From Acetitomaculum ruminis DSM 5522 (GTDB lineage Bacteria; Bacillota; Clostridia; Lachnospirales; Lachnospiraceae), in assembly GCF_900112085.1 (NCBI RefSeq), contig NZ_FOJY01000003.1, positions 62,001-126,000 of the forward strand: a stretch of DNA of 64,000 nucleotides, read 5' to 3'. This document shows, one piece after another, positions 1 through 7,547 of the stretch. A program made the position numbers and the translations under genes. The notes beneath the pieces are model-generated. The model was not told the origin of the DNA and ran no database searches. It was given only the letters and a program-made list of their open reading frames with translations. Each line of letters begins with the position of its first letter. The stretch's first letter is position 1.

Positions 1-93
1 TTCTTCTATCCCCAGACAAAGATCTTTTAAAGCATGAACCCTTCCTTCTTTTTTTCCATATATTACATTTATTTCCTCTAAAGTTAAAAACAT
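1..93 (-). CDS. ABC transporter ATP-binding protein (N-terminal fragment)
   Basis: Only the first 31 codons are inside the window; the gene runs off the left edge before the Walker A motif. The visible residues (MFLTLEEINVIYGKK, then VHALKDL) are the first strands of a MacB/LolD-type ABC ATPase, in which an Asn-Val-x-Tyr-Gly segment and a HALKD/L segment precede the P-loop. Its ATG overlaps the stop codon of the upstream permease gene (TAATG), so it is translationally coupled to two FtsX-like permeases and would supply their ATPase. Family assignment is by pattern and context; the substrate is inferred only from the upstream small secreted protein. Confidence 0.75.
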   Translation of the reverse strand, partial: MFLTLEEINVIYGKKEGRVHALKDLCLGIEE

Positions 94-1379
94 TATTCTT
101 CTCCTCCAATTATATCTCCCAGGTTCATTCTTTTTATGTGTATATAGCTTGCTACTGCCATTATTGCCACAATCACTATAGATAAAATATCAACCAATAT
201 AATACTGTTTTTACCGCTATCATTTATAAAAAGATATAGGGTACTTCCTAAATTTCCTAACAATATCAGGCTTATTGTAAAGCCCATGCTTTCCTTGTAA
301 ATATCCCAAAAGCCTGCTCCACATAAAAGTTCAACACTGAAATTGTATTTATATTTTTCCAAAATGCTAAATATATTAATTACCAGGGAAATTACAATAA
401 ATATCATTATAAGAATTACCAATATATTAAACTGATTTGATACCTGGCTTGTCATCTTTTGATACTTTTTAACTACATTAGTTCCTGAATCGCTGTTAGG
501 GTCCTCGATGTTCATTTGCCATTTTGAATTATATTTTTTTACAATATTATTTATTTGTTCACTTAGCTCTTCATAGCCTTGATTAGCTTTTATATTTCCA
601 TTTAATTGTGTGAGGGTTGCCATTTTTGAAAATTCTGATTTATCTGAAAAATTCCAGGCAGGAATAAGGATATATCTTTCCAAAGATACAAAATCATTTT
701 CAAAATAGGACAAGAAAAATGATTTGTCTTCTAAAAAGCCTACAACTTCCATTTTCATATCCTCCATTATAAAATTCGCATCTAATATATCCCCGATTTT
801 GTAATAATCCTTATAGGCTTTTCCCATAATTACCGGAATAGTTTTACCCTCCGTGTATAAATAATCCTCTTTGGAAAAGGCTCTTCCTGAGTTAATTTGT
901 ATATTATTACAATCAAAAAAGCCGGAACTTACTTGAACAGATTTAACCATACTTATATCTTTTCCATTTTCAGTTTTTACAGCATCTGAAAAATCACCAT
1001 CTTCATATCCCTCTAAAAAAATATCTTTCATTTTCCCCTTAAGGATAAGTGTCTGATTGTTACAAGTATAAAATTGAAAGGATTTCTCATTCCAAAGTTC
1101 ATTTAATAAATCCGTCATTTTTTTATAACTGCTACCATTAGAGTCCCCCTCCATGTAATTATAATATTCCTGGTCTTTTAAGGCTTCAGTCATCCAGTAA
1201 AATGTAGTTTCTCCATATGTACTTTTATAATTATTTTCAACCTTTTGACTTTCTTCATTCTTTTTGGCAATATTTCCTGTTAAAGAAAAGTTTATTGTAA
1301 TTAGAATTAGAAGCATGGAAAACATAACTGCATTTTTTAAACCTATTTCAATAATATGCTCCCAATGAATCATTTTCAT
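93..1379 (-). CDS. FtsX/MacB-like ABC transporter permease
   Basis: 428-residue membrane protein. One hydrophobic segment lies near the N-terminus (about residues 14-34). A long extracytoplasmic domain follows (about 35-315), with the Gly-rich and KxxxIGD-type patterns of MacB periplasmic-core domains. Three further membrane segments fill the C-terminal 110 residues. This 1+3 topology with a large outer loop is typical of FtsX-like permeases that do mechanotransmission or peptide export rather than classical transport. It overlaps the preceding permease gene by 4 bp (ATGA) and the following ATPase gene by 1 bp, so the three form one operon with the small secreted protein at 2460-2843. Likely roles are export of that protein or self-immunity; the sequence does not decide which. 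Confidence 0.8.
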   Translation of the reverse strand: MKMIHWEHIIEIGLKNAVMFSMLLILITINFSLTGNIAKKNEESQKVENNYKSTYGETTFYWMTEALKDQEYYNYMEGDSNGSSYKKMTDLLNELWNEKSFQFYTCNNQTLILKGKMKDIFLEGYEDGDFSDAVKTENGKDISMVKSVQVSSGFFDCNNIQINSGRAFSKEDYLYTEGKTIPVIMGKAYKDYYKIGDILDANFIMEDMKMEVVGFLEDKSFFLSYFENDFVSLERYILIPAWNFSDKSEFSKMATLTQLNGNIKANQGYEELSEQINNIVKKYNSKWQMNIEDPNSDSGTNVVKKYQKMTSQVSNQFNILVILIMIFIVISLVINIFSILEKYKYNFSVELLCGAGFWDIYKESMGFTISLILLGNLGSTLYLFINDSGKNSIILVDILSIVIVAIMAVASYIHIKRMNLGDIIGGEE

Positions 1380-2377
1380 AATTTTATTGCCTCCTCTATG
1401 GAATCGTTTTTAATTCGTATAATCATAAGAATCATAAAAAGCAGCAAGACAATACCAGTAATTAAATACCCTTTTGAAAATGAAACCATATACGATGGAT
1501 AAAAGAAATAACAATATATTAATCCTACCCATAATGATAATGCCATATACATTAAATATCTTCCCAGTATGCTAAATACGGTTCCTTTTTTTGAAGCACC
1601 TAATAAACGTTTTATTCCTATTTCTTTTCTTTGTATAATTACCCATTGATAAGAAATTACTATTACGCATAAAATATAAGATAACAACAAGGCAAAAAAA
1701 TAAGATACAGTGTTAAAATCAATTTTCAATGTATCAATAAACTGTTCTGATTCACTTAATATTTCAATTTCACAATCCTTATTTTTTAAAGCCTTTTTGC
1801 AATGTGTCAGTAGATAAGCATCTTCGTCTTCTTGAAAAACATCCAATGTATAAATACTCAAATCGTCTCTTTCACCTGAAAGCAGATTTAAGATAATATA
1901 ATTATCAAATGCAGTATCCTCTTCATAGCCGACTATACCTATGACTTTATACTCATGGTCATCCACTTTTATATATCTTTCACCGGATTTTTCGTATATA
2001 TTTTTTATATTTTTCCCTACAACCGCCAGATTATTACCTTCCTTAAATTCATTTTCATAAAAAAAACGTCCCTTTACCATAGGTAATGTAATATAACTTT
2101 TATTATAAGCCATATAACGAATTGTATATGAAGAATCATTAGTATCATCTAAGTAAACTGCTGCTGCCACGTTTTGCTTTTTGATAGCATTCATTAATTC
2201 TTTTCTACTAGATCGGATATTTTTAGACATTAAAAAAAGATATGAATTTTTACCGAATATTCCTTCTTCCATCTGCTGCATTGTATTGCAAAGCGTAATA
2301 TGATGCACCATCAAAATACACATTATAGGCAGTATACAAACCAAGGCGGCCAAAAGGATACTAATTATTTTTTTCAT
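1376..2377 (-). CDS. Second FtsX-like permease subunit of the same cassette
   Basis: 333 residues with an N-terminal membrane segment (about 5-28), an outer domain of roughly 190 residues and three C-terminal membrane segments separated by short loops (RKEIGIKRLLGASKKG is the cytoplasmic loop typical of FtsX permeases). It is shorter than its partner at 93-1379 but has the same layout, so the two probably form a heterodimer with the ATPase encoded at the left edge. It starts 82 bp downstream of the small secreted protein gene, with a hairpin between them that could lower expression of the transporter relative to the peptide. The substrate is not identifiable from sequence alone. Confidence 0.8.
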   Translation of the reverse strand: MKKIISILLAALVCILPIMCILMVHHITLCNTMQQMEEGIFGKNSYLFLMSKNIRSSRKELMNAIKKQNVAAAVYLDDTNDSSYTIRYMAYNKSYITLPMVKGRFFYENEFKEGNNLAVVGKNIKNIYEKSGERYIKVDDHEYKVIGIVGYEEDTAFDNYIILNLLSGERDDLSIYTLDVFQEDEDAYLLTHCKKALKNKDCEIEILSESEQFIDTLKIDFNTVSYFFALLLSYILCVIVISYQWVIIQRKEIGIKRLLGASKKGTVFSILGRYLMYMALSLWVGLIYCYFFYPSYMVSFSKGYLITGIVLLLFMILMIIRIKNDSIEEAIKL

Positions 2378-2402
2378 TTTTTCCCCTTTACAAAGATAAA
2401 TT

Positions 2403-2440
2403 AAGAGAGTACCTCTTATTGATAAATATGATACTCTCTT
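2403..2440 (-). terminator. Hairpin between secreted-protein gene and permease genes (possible attenuator)
   Basis: Nine-base arms AAGAGAGTA and TACTCTCTT are separated by 20 nt. On the minus strand only a weak T-rich tail follows, so partial readthrough into the permease genes is plausible. On the plus strand the hairpin is followed by a stronger T run. High-peptide/low-transporter expression through a leaky hairpin is a common arrangement in bacteriocin operons; that use here is an inference. Confidence 0.5.
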
Positions 2441-2459
2441 TTTTATTTTACATCAATTT

Positions 2460-2843
2460 TTATTTTCCATATTTACCGTATGCTGTTGGGAATAACCCAA
2501 TTGTACCACATGCTGAATGATAATCCCATGCAGTTTTAGAACATTTAGCTTTAACATCTCCTTTAGACCATTTTCTTCCTGAATCCGCCCATGCATCCTT
2601 TGCACTATTTCTAGTTCCTCCAATGTACGCTCTAACATAATGTTTCTTTTTATAACCTTCTGTTTTTGCCCAAGCCGTTTTTTTGTACTTTGTACCTTTA
2701 ATAGTATCCGTAGCAACCCCATCAACAGACGAGCCTGCAGAAAAAGAATCAGCCAAACTCTTTGCACTAGTAGGTACAACTATAATTAACGATAAAGAAA
2801 TACATAAAATAAAAATACTTATTGGTTTTTTTAATTTTTCCAT
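2460..2843 (-). CDS. Small secreted protein, candidate lactococcin-972-like bacteriocin
   Basis: 127 residues. A lysine-rich start, a hydrophobic stretch (about 8-24) and a TSA-KS cleavage site give a clear Sec signal peptide; the mature protein is about 99 residues. It is basic and rich in Trp, Tyr, Lys and Gly, with two cysteines (KCSK and HSACG). The segment HYVRAYIGG, then SGRKWSKGDVKAK, then KTAWDYHSA is reminiscent of the lactococcin 972 core, which has an H-x-A-x-V strand, an AGxWAKA turn and a final aromatic motif. It has an excellent RBS (AAGGAGGG, 6 nt from ATG) and a TATAAT -10 box at 2871-2876. The following genes encode two FtsX-like permeases and an ABC ATPase, as in lactococcin-972 loci. 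The secretion call is firm; the bacteriocin call is tentative. It could also be an unrelated secreted signalling or wall protein. Confidence 0.6.
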   Translation of the reverse strand: MEKLKKPISIFILCISLSLIIVVPTSAKSLADSFSAGSSVDGVATDTIKGTKYKKTAWAKTEGYKKKHYVRAYIGGTRNSAKDAWADSGRKWSKGDVKAKCSKTAWDYHSACGTIGLFPTAYGKYGK

Positions 2844-2929
2844 ATAAAACCCTCCTTCTTTTATTTGCTGATTATATCAAAAAAACACAATTCAATCTTT
2901 TTTTATATTTTTTAATATTTATTCTTTTT

Positions 2930-3090
2930 GTAAAACGGACATTCGGAATCCGCTTCGCTACTTCCTCATGAACGCAGTGGCACTTTGTGCCACCTGTCAG
3001 AAGGGGCTTTAACCCCTTCTGACACTAGTAAGCTTATACCCCCGCTTAAAGCTTACGCTTTTGAAGCGGGGGATTGCTTACACTGCGTTC
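2930..3090. repeat. Dispersed palindromic repeat, full copy 1
   Basis: 161-bp element made almost entirely of hairpins. They are GTGGCAC-TTT-GTGCCAC (about 2977-2993), an 11-bp GTCAGAAGGGG/CCCCTTCTGAC stem and a CCCCCGCTT/AAGCGGGGG stem with an extra AAAGC/GCTTT pair inside. All three are enclosed by a 10-bp outer repeat, GAACGCAGTG (2970-2979) and CACTGCGTTC (3081-3090). A near-identical inverted copy lies at 17294-17454 and pieces at 35001-35070, 50207-50253 and 10164-10209. It contains no open reading frame of note. It sits between lysC and the secreted-protein gene. It looks like a REP/BIME or non-autonomous element; the mobilising enzyme is not in the window. Confidence 0.85.
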
Positions 3091-3116
3091 AAAATGTCAG
3101 ATAGTAATACATACAA

Positions 3117-3156
3117 AATACCACTATATCCTGCCAGGCAGATACAGTGGTATTTT
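3117..3156 (-). terminator. Terminator after lysC (bidirectional)
   Basis: An 18-bp stem with two mismatches (ATACCACTRTATC arms) has a GG-rich tip and is followed on both strands by T runs (TATTTTTAT on plus, TATTTTGT on minus). It closes the ACT-hom-lysC operon about 100 bp after the lysC stop. Confidence 0.8.
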
Positions 3157-3251
3157 TATGGTAGAAATTATTAATTTGAACTTTTCTGATTTACATCTAT
3201 ATAGATATAATACAATAGCTCTCCCATATAAAGCAAGTGTTATATAGGAAA

Positions 3252-4454
3252 TTAGTCCTCTAAAAATGCAGCATGAACTGCCTTTGTGGCAATATCCACA
3301 TTATCCTGATCGATAAGTACTGTTACTCTGATTTCAGAAGTTGAAATCATGTGGATGTTTACCCCTACATTATATAAAGCTTCAAACATTTTTGCTGCGA
3401 TACCGGCATTGCTGTTCATTCCGGCTCCTACGATGGATACCTTAGCTACTTTTTCGTCTGTTTCAATTTTTTGACATTTAACAGCTTTTCCACTTTCTAA
3501 TACATCAACTGCTTCTTTAAGATTTTCCTTTTCTACTGTAAAGGAAATATCTTTTGTGCCGTCACGACCTACTGATTGAAGTATTATATCTACATTTATA
3601 TTATGTTTTGCAAGGGAATTAAATATCTTAAAAGCGATACCCGGTTCATTGGATACTCCGATAACCGAAATTCTTGCTGTATTTTTATCTGCTGCTACTC
3701 CACTGATTAACATGCTTTCCACGTCAACTTCCTCCTTAACAATTGTACCTTCGTTAGAATTAAGACTTGATCTTACAACTAATGTTACACCATATTTTTT
3801 TGCCATTTCCACAGAACGATTATGCAAAACCTGCGCTCCTAAAGTTGCAAGTTCCAGCATTTCATCATAAGTAATCTCATTTAATTTTTTGGCTTTTTCA
3901 ATTTTTCTAGGGTCTGCTGTATATACCCCTTCCACATCTGTGAAAATCTCACATTTATCTGCATGCAATGCTGCTGCCAAAGCAACTGCTGTTGTATCAG
4001 AACCCCCGCGTCCCAAGGTGGTAAGATCTTCAAATTTGTTTACGCCCTGAAATCCTGTAACAATTACAATCTTTCTGGCATCTAATTCATTTCTAATTCT
4101 CTCAGAATCAATCCTTTTAAGTCTGGCGTTTCCATAAGAGGATGTTGTATGCATGGCTACCTGAGCTGCATTAAGAGAAATTGCAGGTACCCCAAGGGCT
4201 CCCATGGCCATTGCCATTAAGGAAACCGATATCTGCTCACCTGTTGTCAAAAGCATATCCAGCTCTCTTTTGGAAGGATTCGGATTAATGTCCTTAGCCT
4301 TTTCAATAAGCTCATCCGTGCTGTCACCCATGGCAGATAATACAACAATTACATCATGACCCTCTTTGTAGTCTTCGATACATCTTTTTGCAACATTGAA
4401 AATTCTTTCTTTGTTAGCTACCGAAGTACCACCAAATTTCTTTACAATTAGCAT
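3252..4454 (-). CDS. lysC: Aspartate kinase
   Basis: 400 residues, usual length for monofunctional aspartokinase. It starts with the amino-acid-kinase motif KKFGGTSVAN (residues 5-14). The central FTDVEGVYTADPR motif binds aspartate and nucleotide. Two C-terminal ACT domains (about 265-330 and 340-400) should carry allosteric control by lysine and/or threonine. It catalyses ATP-dependent phosphorylation of aspartate, the first step toward lysine, threonine and methionine. It is last of three co-directional genes, 31 bp after homoserine dehydrogenase and downstream of an ACT-domain regulator-like protein; this order suggests it serves the threonine/homoserine branch. A strong terminator follows. 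Assignment is firm; which end product inhibits it cannot be read from the sequence. Confidence 0.96.
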   Translation of the reverse strand: MLIVKKFGGTSVANKERIFNVAKRCIEDYKEGHDVIVVLSAMGDSTDELIEKAKDINPNPSKRELDMLLTTGEQISVSLMAMAMGALGVPAISLNAAQVAMHTTSSYGNARLKRIDSERIRNELDARKIVIVTGFQGVNKFEDLTTLGRGGSDTTAVALAAALHADKCEIFTDVEGVYTADPRKIEKAKKLNEITYDEMLELATLGAQVLHNRSVEMAKKYGVTLVVRSSLNSNEGTIVKEEVDVESMLISGVAADKNTARISVIGVSNEPGIAFKIFNSLAKHNINVDIILQSVGRDGTKDISFTVEKENLKEAVDVLESGKAVKCQKIETDEKVAKVSIVGAGMNSNAGIAAKMFEALYNVGVNIHMISTSEIRVTVLIDQDNVDIATKAVHAAFLED

Positions 4455-4485
4455 TTCTTTCCTCCATACTACTATTTATTTAAAA

Positions 4486-5694
4486 CTAATCCTCTACCCT
4501 AATCATGTTGATTACATCAAAGTTTGATGTTTTCTCATTATATTCTTTTTCTGTCATGCTCTGTGTAATTACGCCATATTCATCTGAAAGTCCCTCCAGA
4601 TCAATAATCTGAGCCCCTTCAAAAACTTTTAAAATTTCATCTCTGGAAGTATCTTTATGCACTCTAAAGAAGAATCTTTTTGAAGTATTGGAAATATCAA
4701 TAAGTTCTTTCTTTGTGCTACTCCAATCAATAAATATATTTTTATGAAGATGTTTTATTATATCTACAACATCTGCAACTACAGCGCTGGCAGTAGGAAG
4801 TTTTCCTGCTCCGCTACCATAAAACATGGCATCTCCCAATACATTTCCATGTACAAATATTCCATTAAATACATCATTAACACTATATAAAGGATGTTCC
4901 GGAGAAATCATAACCGGAGCAACCATTACATAAAAACTGTCTCCATGTTTTTTGCTGGTGGCAAAAAGTTTTATGGCTCTGCTTAAGGCTTTTGCATATT
5001 TAATATCTTTTGCCGTAATTTTAGTAATTCCTTCTATATAAATTTCTTCAAAATCAACCTGCTGTCCGCATACCAAAGATGTAAGAATAGCAATTTTTCT
5101 TCCGGCATCCAGACCTTCCACATCTGCCTTTGGATCTCTTTCCGCATAGCCCTTTTCCTGTGCTTCTTTTAATACATCCTCAAATTCCGAGCCGTCTTTT
5201 GTCATTTTTGAAAGAATGTAATTAGTTGTTCCGTTAAGAATACCTGTAATTTCTTCTATTTCATCTGCTGTAAGAGATGAATTAAGAGGCCTTATAATAG
5301 GTATTCCACCACCTACGCTGGCTTCGAAAAGGAAATTAATATTGTTTTTCTTTGCGATTTCAATAAGCTCTGCACCATGAGCAGCCACCAGATTTTTATT
5401 GGAAGTGGCAACGCTTTTACCCTTTAAAAGTGCGCTTTTAACATATTCATAGGCAGGAGTGGTTCCTCCCATTGTCTCTACTACAACATCTATTTCAGGA
5501 TCATCTAAAATCACATTTATATCATGTACTATTTTATCCTGAATCGGGTCGCCTAAAAACTCCCTGAGATCTAGCACATGCTTAACATTAACTTCCTGTC
5601 CTGCTCTTGCAGCAATGCTGTCTTTGTTGGTATTTAATACCTCTGCTACTCCTGAACCTATGGTTCCATAACCTAATATTGCTATATTAATCAT
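4486..5694 (-). CDS. hom: Homoserine dehydrogenase
   Basis: 402 residues. The N-terminal Rossmann motif GYGTIGSGVAEVL binds NAD(P)H. GTTNYILSKM and the Glu-rich EKGYAERDPKADVEGLDAGRK segment are the catalytic signature of homoserine dehydrogenase, including the conserved Lys and Asp of the active site. A C-terminal ACT-like region (about 330-402) suggests threonine feedback. It reduces aspartate semialdehyde to homoserine. It begins 5 bp after the ACT-domain gene and ends 31 bp before lysC, so the three are one transcription unit. Confidence 0.96.
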   Translation of the reverse strand: MINIAILGYGTIGSGVAEVLNTNKDSIAARAGQEVNVKHVLDLREFLGDPIQDKIVHDINVILDDPEIDVVVETMGGTTPAYEYVKSALLKGKSVATSNKNLVAAHGAELIEIAKKNNINFLFEASVGGGIPIIRPLNSSLTADEIEEITGILNGTTNYILSKMTKDGSEFEDVLKEAQEKGYAERDPKADVEGLDAGRKIAILTSLVCGQQVDFEEIYIEGITKITAKDIKYAKALSRAIKLFATSKKHGDSFYVMVAPVMISPEHPLYSVNDVFNGIFVHGNVLGDAMFYGSGAGKLPTASAVVADVVDIIKHLHKNIFIDWSSTKKELIDISNTSKRFFFRVHKDTSRDEILKVFEGAQIIDLEGLSDEYGVITQSMTEKEYNEKTSNFDVINMIRVED

Positions 5695-5699
5695 ATTTT

Positions 5700-6143
5700 T
5701 TACTCCCTGCCTAATATTTTTATATAATGTATACCTTTTAAAGCTTCGATTTCAGTAAGCATCTTCGTAATATCTTCTGCCTGATCCGGCACTTCTACCG
5801 TAAAGGTCAAAGATGCAATTCCATTAATAGGAATACTTTGATGAATAGTCAAAATATTTGCACTATAAAATGCAATTACACGAAGAACCTCAGATAATAT
5901 TCCTGCTTCATCATCCATTTGCATAAGTAATGTAAGAGTCTTGCCTCTGGCATCATCATGAAAAGGAAAAATATCGTCATGATACTTATAAAAGGAACTT
6001 CTGCTTATTCCTGTCATTTCGGTGGCTTGTTGTACAGACTCAGCTTTACCTGCTTCTAAAAGTCTTTTTGCTTCGACTACCTTTAAAAGCACTTCCGGTA
6101 CAGCTTTCTTTTTTAAGACATAGTATTGATATTTATCTTCCAT
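5700..6143 (-). CDS. ACT domain protein of the PheB/UPF0735 family
   Basis: 147 residues. An N-terminal helix-turn-helix-like segment (about 10-55: VQQATEMTGISRSSFYKYHDDIF) is followed by an ACT domain (about 68-145), the arrangement of the PheB/UPF0735 family often found beside hom in Firmicutes. The HTH segment suggests DNA binding controlled by amino-acid binding to the ACT domain, and the gene's place at the head of the hom-lysC operon fits local regulation; no biochemical role is established for most members. The start has a good RBS (GTGGAGAA, about 6 nt before ATG). Confidence 0.85.
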   Translation of the reverse strand: MEDKYQYYVLKKKAVPEVLLKVVEAKRLLEAGKAESVQQATEMTGISRSSFYKYHDDIFPFHDDARGKTLTLLMQMDDEAGILSEVLRVIAFYSANILTIHQSIPINGIASLTFTVEVPDQAEDITKMLTEIEALKGIHYIKILGRE

Positions 6144-6182
6144 ATTTCTCCACTCTTTTAAATAAGTCAGTATCTCTAAAGG

Positions 6183-6209
6183 ACATCATGCAGAAATCCT
6201 GCATGATGT
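6183..6209. terminator. Perfect 11-bp hairpin between prfB and the ACT-hom-lysC operon
   Basis: Arms ACATCATGCAG and CTGCATGATGT enclose a 5-nt loop. It lies about 75 bp beyond the prfB stop and 40 bp before the ACT gene. It lacks a good U tract on the minus strand, so it may be a weak prfB terminator, an RNA-stability hairpin or a leader structure for the operon. A second small hairpin (AAACACA/TGTGTTT, about 6220-6236) is next to it. Confidence 0.5.
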
Positions 6210-6281
6210 TCGCAATAGAAACACATTTGTGTTTACGTGAAAGATATATTATCACACTTCTTTAGACTTTGCAATAGCAAT

Positions 6282-7386
6282 TTAGCTATTGACCCATTTT
6301 AGATATTCGTTAATGAATGTATCAATATCACCGTCAAGTACAGCTGAAACATTGCTTACGGAGATATTAGTTCTATGGTCTTTAACCATGGTATATGGTT
6401 GCATAACATAGGATCTTATCTGGTTTCCCCAGCCGATTTCCGTTACTTCTCCACGGATGTCCGCTTCTTTTGCGGTATTTTCCTCCTGTTTTAATAAATA
6501 AAGTTTCGCCTTTAACATCTGCATGGCTTTTTCTTTATTCATATGCTGTGAACGCTCATTCTGGCAGGTTACAACAATATTGGTAGGTAAATGTGTAATT
6601 CTTATGGCAGATGAGGTTTTATTAATATGCTGTCCGCCGGCTCCACTTGAACGATAGGTATCTACCCTTATTTCATCATCATTTATTTCTATGTCAATGT
6701 CTTCTTTAATATCCGGCATTACATCACAGGAGGCAAACGAGGTTTGTCTTTTTCCAGCAGCATTAAAAGGTGAAATTCTTACAAGTCTGTGGACACCCTT
6801 TTCTGATTTTAAATATCCATAAGCATTTATACCTGAAATCTGGAAGGTAACGGATTTTATTCCGGCTTCCTCACCATCTAAATAATCAAGGACTTCTAAA
6901 GAAAAGCCTTTTTTCTCTGCCCATCTGGTGTACATCCTGTAAAGCATGCTTGTCCAGTCACAAGACTCTGTTCCACCTGCTCCTGCATGTAAAGTCACAA
7001 TGGCATCATTGGCATCGTATTCTCCTGAAAGCAGGGTCTTTATACGAATCTTTTCATATAAGTCCTTGTATTTATTTATGCTTTCTTCTATTTCCGGAAT
7101 AAGGGAGGCATCCTCCTCCTCTAATCCCATTTCAATATAGGTTTCAATATCATCATATAATTGCTTTAGGGAATCATATACAGCTACATCCTCTTTTAAG
7201 CTGCTTAACTCTTTTGAAGTCTCCTGAGATTTTTGAGGATTGTCCCAAAAATCAGGTTCCTGCATTTTCATTTCAAGTTCCTGTATTCTTTCTTCCTTAG
7301 CTGCTAAGTTAAAGTGAATCCCTCACTTCCATTAAAGGTTTTGTAAAGCCGTTTAATTCGGCTTTAAATTGATCAAATTCAACCAC
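6282..7386 (-). CDS. prfB: Peptide chain release factor 2, with programmed +1 frameshift
   Basis: The long frame (329 residues, from 7271 down) lacks the normal N-terminus. Upstream, a GTG at 7386 with SD AAGAAGGTG opens a 25-codon frame (VVEFDQFKAEL...EVRDSL) that stops at codon 26 with CTT TAA C (7314-7308). Shifting +1 there continues as LNLAAKEERIQELEM into the main frame, aligning with standard RF2 (about 367 residues). The GGQ motif (SSGAGGQHIN, catalysis of peptidyl-tRNA hydrolysis) and the RF2-type anticodon-mimic region are present. RF2 reads UGA and UAA; the frameshift normally uses CUU UGA C for autoregulation. Here the stop is UAA, which RF1 also reads. The gene follows secA, the usual Firmicute order. 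The coordinates span both frames. Confidence 0.93.
7308..7327 (-). promoter_or_regulatory. Programmed frameshift site of prfB (CUU UAA C)
   Basis: On the minus strand the slippery codon CTT (7314-7312) is followed by TAA (7311-7309) and C. A purine-rich internal Shine-Dalgarno-like GTGAGGGA lies just upstream, at about the spacing of the AGGGGG element in characterised RF2 sites. The zero frame stops at codon 26, the canonical position. Only the stop identity departs from the usual UGA. Confidence 0.9.
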
Positions 7387-7471
7387 AATGGCACCTTCTT
7401 TCGTTATATATTTAGCCAGACTTAAAAAGTCCGGTATTTAAACTTTAAATATTTCTTTTCTAAATTATTTA

Positions 7472-7502
7472 AAGAAAAAGGGGCAATAATATTTTTGCCC
7501 CT
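7472..7502 (-). terminator. Intrinsic terminator between secA and prfB
   Basis: A GGGGCAA/TTGCCCC stem with a short loop (7480-7501) is followed on the minus strand by TTTTTCTTT. It separates secA from prfB, so prfB probably has its own promoter or depends on readthrough. Confidence 0.85.
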
Positions 7503-7547
7503 ATCAATTATCATTTTAATATTAATTTATATGTTTTGTAAACTTAT

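Noticed and set aside
2453-2779. A 108-residue open frame overlapping the secreted-protein gene in another frame on the same strand
   Set aside because: It lacks a signal peptide and RBS, while the overlapping frame has both; it is a shadow frame.
2930-3090. A CRISPR array or attenuator
   Set aside because: There are no regularly spaced identical direct repeats; the structure is a single palindromic element with copies elsewhere.
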